A model generated the notes under the pieces. It worked only from the letters and a program-made list of their open reading frames with translations. It was not told where the DNA came from and did not search any database. Position numbers and translations under genes: made by a program. Shown here one piece after another: positions 13,328-14,414 of a stretch of DNA of 14,414 bases. The stretch comes from Hyphomicrobium_A sp041659545 (lineage in GTDB: Bacteria > Pseudomonadota > Alphaproteobacteria > Rhizobiales > Hyphomicrobiaceae). The stretch covers positions 1-14,414 of the forward strand of contig JBAZYB010000099.1 of assembly GCA_041659545.1 (NCBI GenBank), read 5' to 3'. Every line of letters begins with the position of its first letter. Position 1 is the stretch's first letter.

Positions 13328-13387
13328 GCGTTTTTTGCCTGTTCGTGCGCTCTCAACCCGCCTTTTGGCTCGCCTCCAGCCCTCCAC

Positions 13388-13876
13388 TCATGGGGTATCG
13401 AAGGACTCACGCAGGGCGCCTGATATTCGCAGCGGCTTGCCTGACACCGAGATCAGAACGACCGTGACCTCGGCTTCGACAAGGGTCGCGCCGTGCCGCT
13501 TGACGCTTTGCAGCAGCGTGAGGCTCGCCGCGCCGACGGCCTTCACACGCGTCTCGACCTCGAGCAATTCGTCAATGCGCGCCGGCTTCATGAAGTCGAA
13601 TGTCATACGCCGCACGACGAATGCAGCAGGCTCAGTGCCGCCTGTTCCGTCGATGAGTCGGCGATGATCTCCGCCAAGCAGGCGCAGGAAGTCTGACCGT
13701 CCGCGCTCACACCAGCGCACATAACTCGCATGATAGACGAGACCGGAGAAATCAGTGTCCTCGAAATAGACGCGGATTGGCAGCACGTGCGACCGCACGC
13801 CATCGATATCGATGAGGCGTCCGGCTAAGTCTGGCCATCGCGGATCGTTATCGTTGCTGCCGAATGAATCGCTCAT
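13388..13876 (-). CDS. ybgC: Tol-Pal associated acyl-CoA thioesterase YbgC
   Basis: A hot-dog-fold (4HBT) thioesterase that hydrolyses acyl-CoA and is usually encoded at the head of the tol-pal operon. From the ATG at 13876 it has 162 residues. The catalytic segment RVYFEDTDFSGLVYHASYVRWCERGRSDFLR is nearly that of E. coli YbgC, with the catalytic Asp at 42 in EDTD. The frame remains open upstream to 14125, but that part overlaps the metallophosphoesterase and has no domain character. The chosen start leaves about 30 residues before the fold and lacks a clear ribosome-binding site, so a later non-ATG start is possible. It is 46 bp downstream of the metallophosphoesterase gene on the same strand, and 3.7 kb from tolQ. 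Confidence 0.92.
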   Translation of the reverse strand: MSDSFGSNDNDPRWPDLAGRLIDIDGVRSHVLPIRVYFEDTDFSGLVYHASYVRWCERGRSDFLRLLGGDHRRLIDGTGGTEPAAFVVRRMTFDFMKPARIDELLEVETRVKAVGAASLTLLQSVKRHGATLVEAEVTVVLISVSGKPLRISGALRESFDTP

Positions 13877-13922
13877 GCCACGGAAGGTACCGATCAGGAC
13901 TGTATTGTCACGTCTGCTCTCG

Positions 13923-14414
13923 TCAGGCGCCAAGCTCGATCGATACGATCTCTGGAGGCGAGCCGAACCGAATCGGTAGTCCGCTACATCCGAGCCCGCC
14001 CGAAACGATAAGGTCTCGCCCTTCCTCGACGATGTGGCCGTAGACGTAGCGTGTCCCGAACTTCGACGGCACGACGGGCGCGTAGCCGAGGATGCGCACC
14101 TGTCCGCCATGCGTATGGCCCGCAACTGTCAGAGTCACACGATCGGGCACCTGGGGAAAAATGTCGGGCTCGTGCACCATCAGTATGAGCGGCGCATCGT
14201 CGTCTGCTTGCGCGATCGTGCCCGCCAAATCGTCGACACCTTCGAACGAACCATAACCGCCCCAGAAGGCCCATTGATCGCCCAGCCCTGCGAGCCAGAA
14301 AGGATCCCCATCCTTGACCAGCCGCAAGCAGGTGTTCTCGTGCAGCGTAATTCCCGCGTGCTGCAACGCCAGCCCAACCCTGGTCGGCCCTGCGCGACGC
14401 TGCTGTACGGCCTC
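13923..14414 (-). CDS. Metallophosphoesterase, C-terminal part (runs off window)
   Basis: C-terminal part of a calcineurin-like metallophosphoesterase of the YaeI-like group; the frame is open to the last base, so the N-terminus lies beyond the window. Visible family motifs are LALQHAGITLHEN, the metal-ligand His in LILMVHEPDIF, and VAGHTHGGQVRI with the GHTH metal-binding pair, followed by SGGLGCSGLPIRFGSPPEIVSIEL. The N-terminal DxH and GNHD-type motifs would be upstream. Related proteins are membrane-associated phosphodiesterases; the substrate is not predictable here. It precedes ybgC by 46 bp and may share its transcript. Confidence 0.9.
   Translation of the reverse strand, partial: EAVQQRRAGPTRVGLALQHAGITLHENTCLRLVKDGDPFWLAGLGDQWAFWGGYGSFEGVDDLAGTIAQADDDAPLILMVHEPDIFPQVPDRVTLTVAGHTHGGQVRILGYAPVVPSKFGTRYVYGHIVEEGRDLIVSGGLGCSGLPIRFGSPPEIVSIELGA

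Noticed and set aside
13877..14125. N-terminal extension of YbgC overlapping the metallophosphoesterase
   Set aside because: The metallophosphoesterase frame there has real motifs; the YbgC fold begins after the ATG at 13876.

Overview
The window comes from a GC-rich alphaproteobacterium, most likely of the order Hyphomicrobiales (Rhizobiales); a Hyphomicrobium-like relative is my guess from protein character, not a database result. It carries the cell-envelope Tol-Pal locus on the minus strand, read from high to low coordinates: a metallophosphoesterase fragment, ybgC, an HU-type DNA-binding protein gene, a small two-helix membrane protein, a beta-carbonic anhydrase, tolQ, tolR, tolA, tolB, three tiny tandem lipoprotein genes, pal, a TPR-OmpA protein, cpoB (ybgF) and tilS. 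Two genes lie on the plus strand between HU and carbonic anhydrase: a secreted HECGH metallopeptidase-like protein and a secreted Cys/Tyr/Arg-rich protein with an internal duplication.

TolQ, TolR and TolA form the proton-driven inner-membrane motor. TolB (periplasm) and Pal (outer-membrane lipoprotein bound to peptidoglycan) are its outer partners. CpoB is the periplasmic coordinator and YbgC the cytoplasmic thioesterase usually encoded with them. The order is unusual in two ways. ybgC is about 3.7 kb from tolQ. tolB and pal are about 1.6 kb apart, and that gap holds three paralogous lipoprotein genes of 39 to 44 codons with an identical 14-residue mature start (Cys to Asp), then two hairpins including a good intrinsic terminator, then about 770 bp without a convincing gene.

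The gap between tolB and the lipoprotein array also holds a perfect TTAA-N7-TTAAC motif (the CtrA consensus) spaced like a -35 element from a plausible -10. Just downstream of the predicted start site is a long hairpin that pairs better in the minus-strand RNA. I consider this CtrA-like promoter plus lipoprotein array the most interesting part of the window.

Strong intrinsic terminators follow pal, the third lipoprotein gene, HU, the metallopeptidase and (weaker T tract) the Cys-rich gene, so the locus appears to be split into several transcription units. The block at about 11580-11880 has only about 44% G+C by hand count, clearly below its surroundings.
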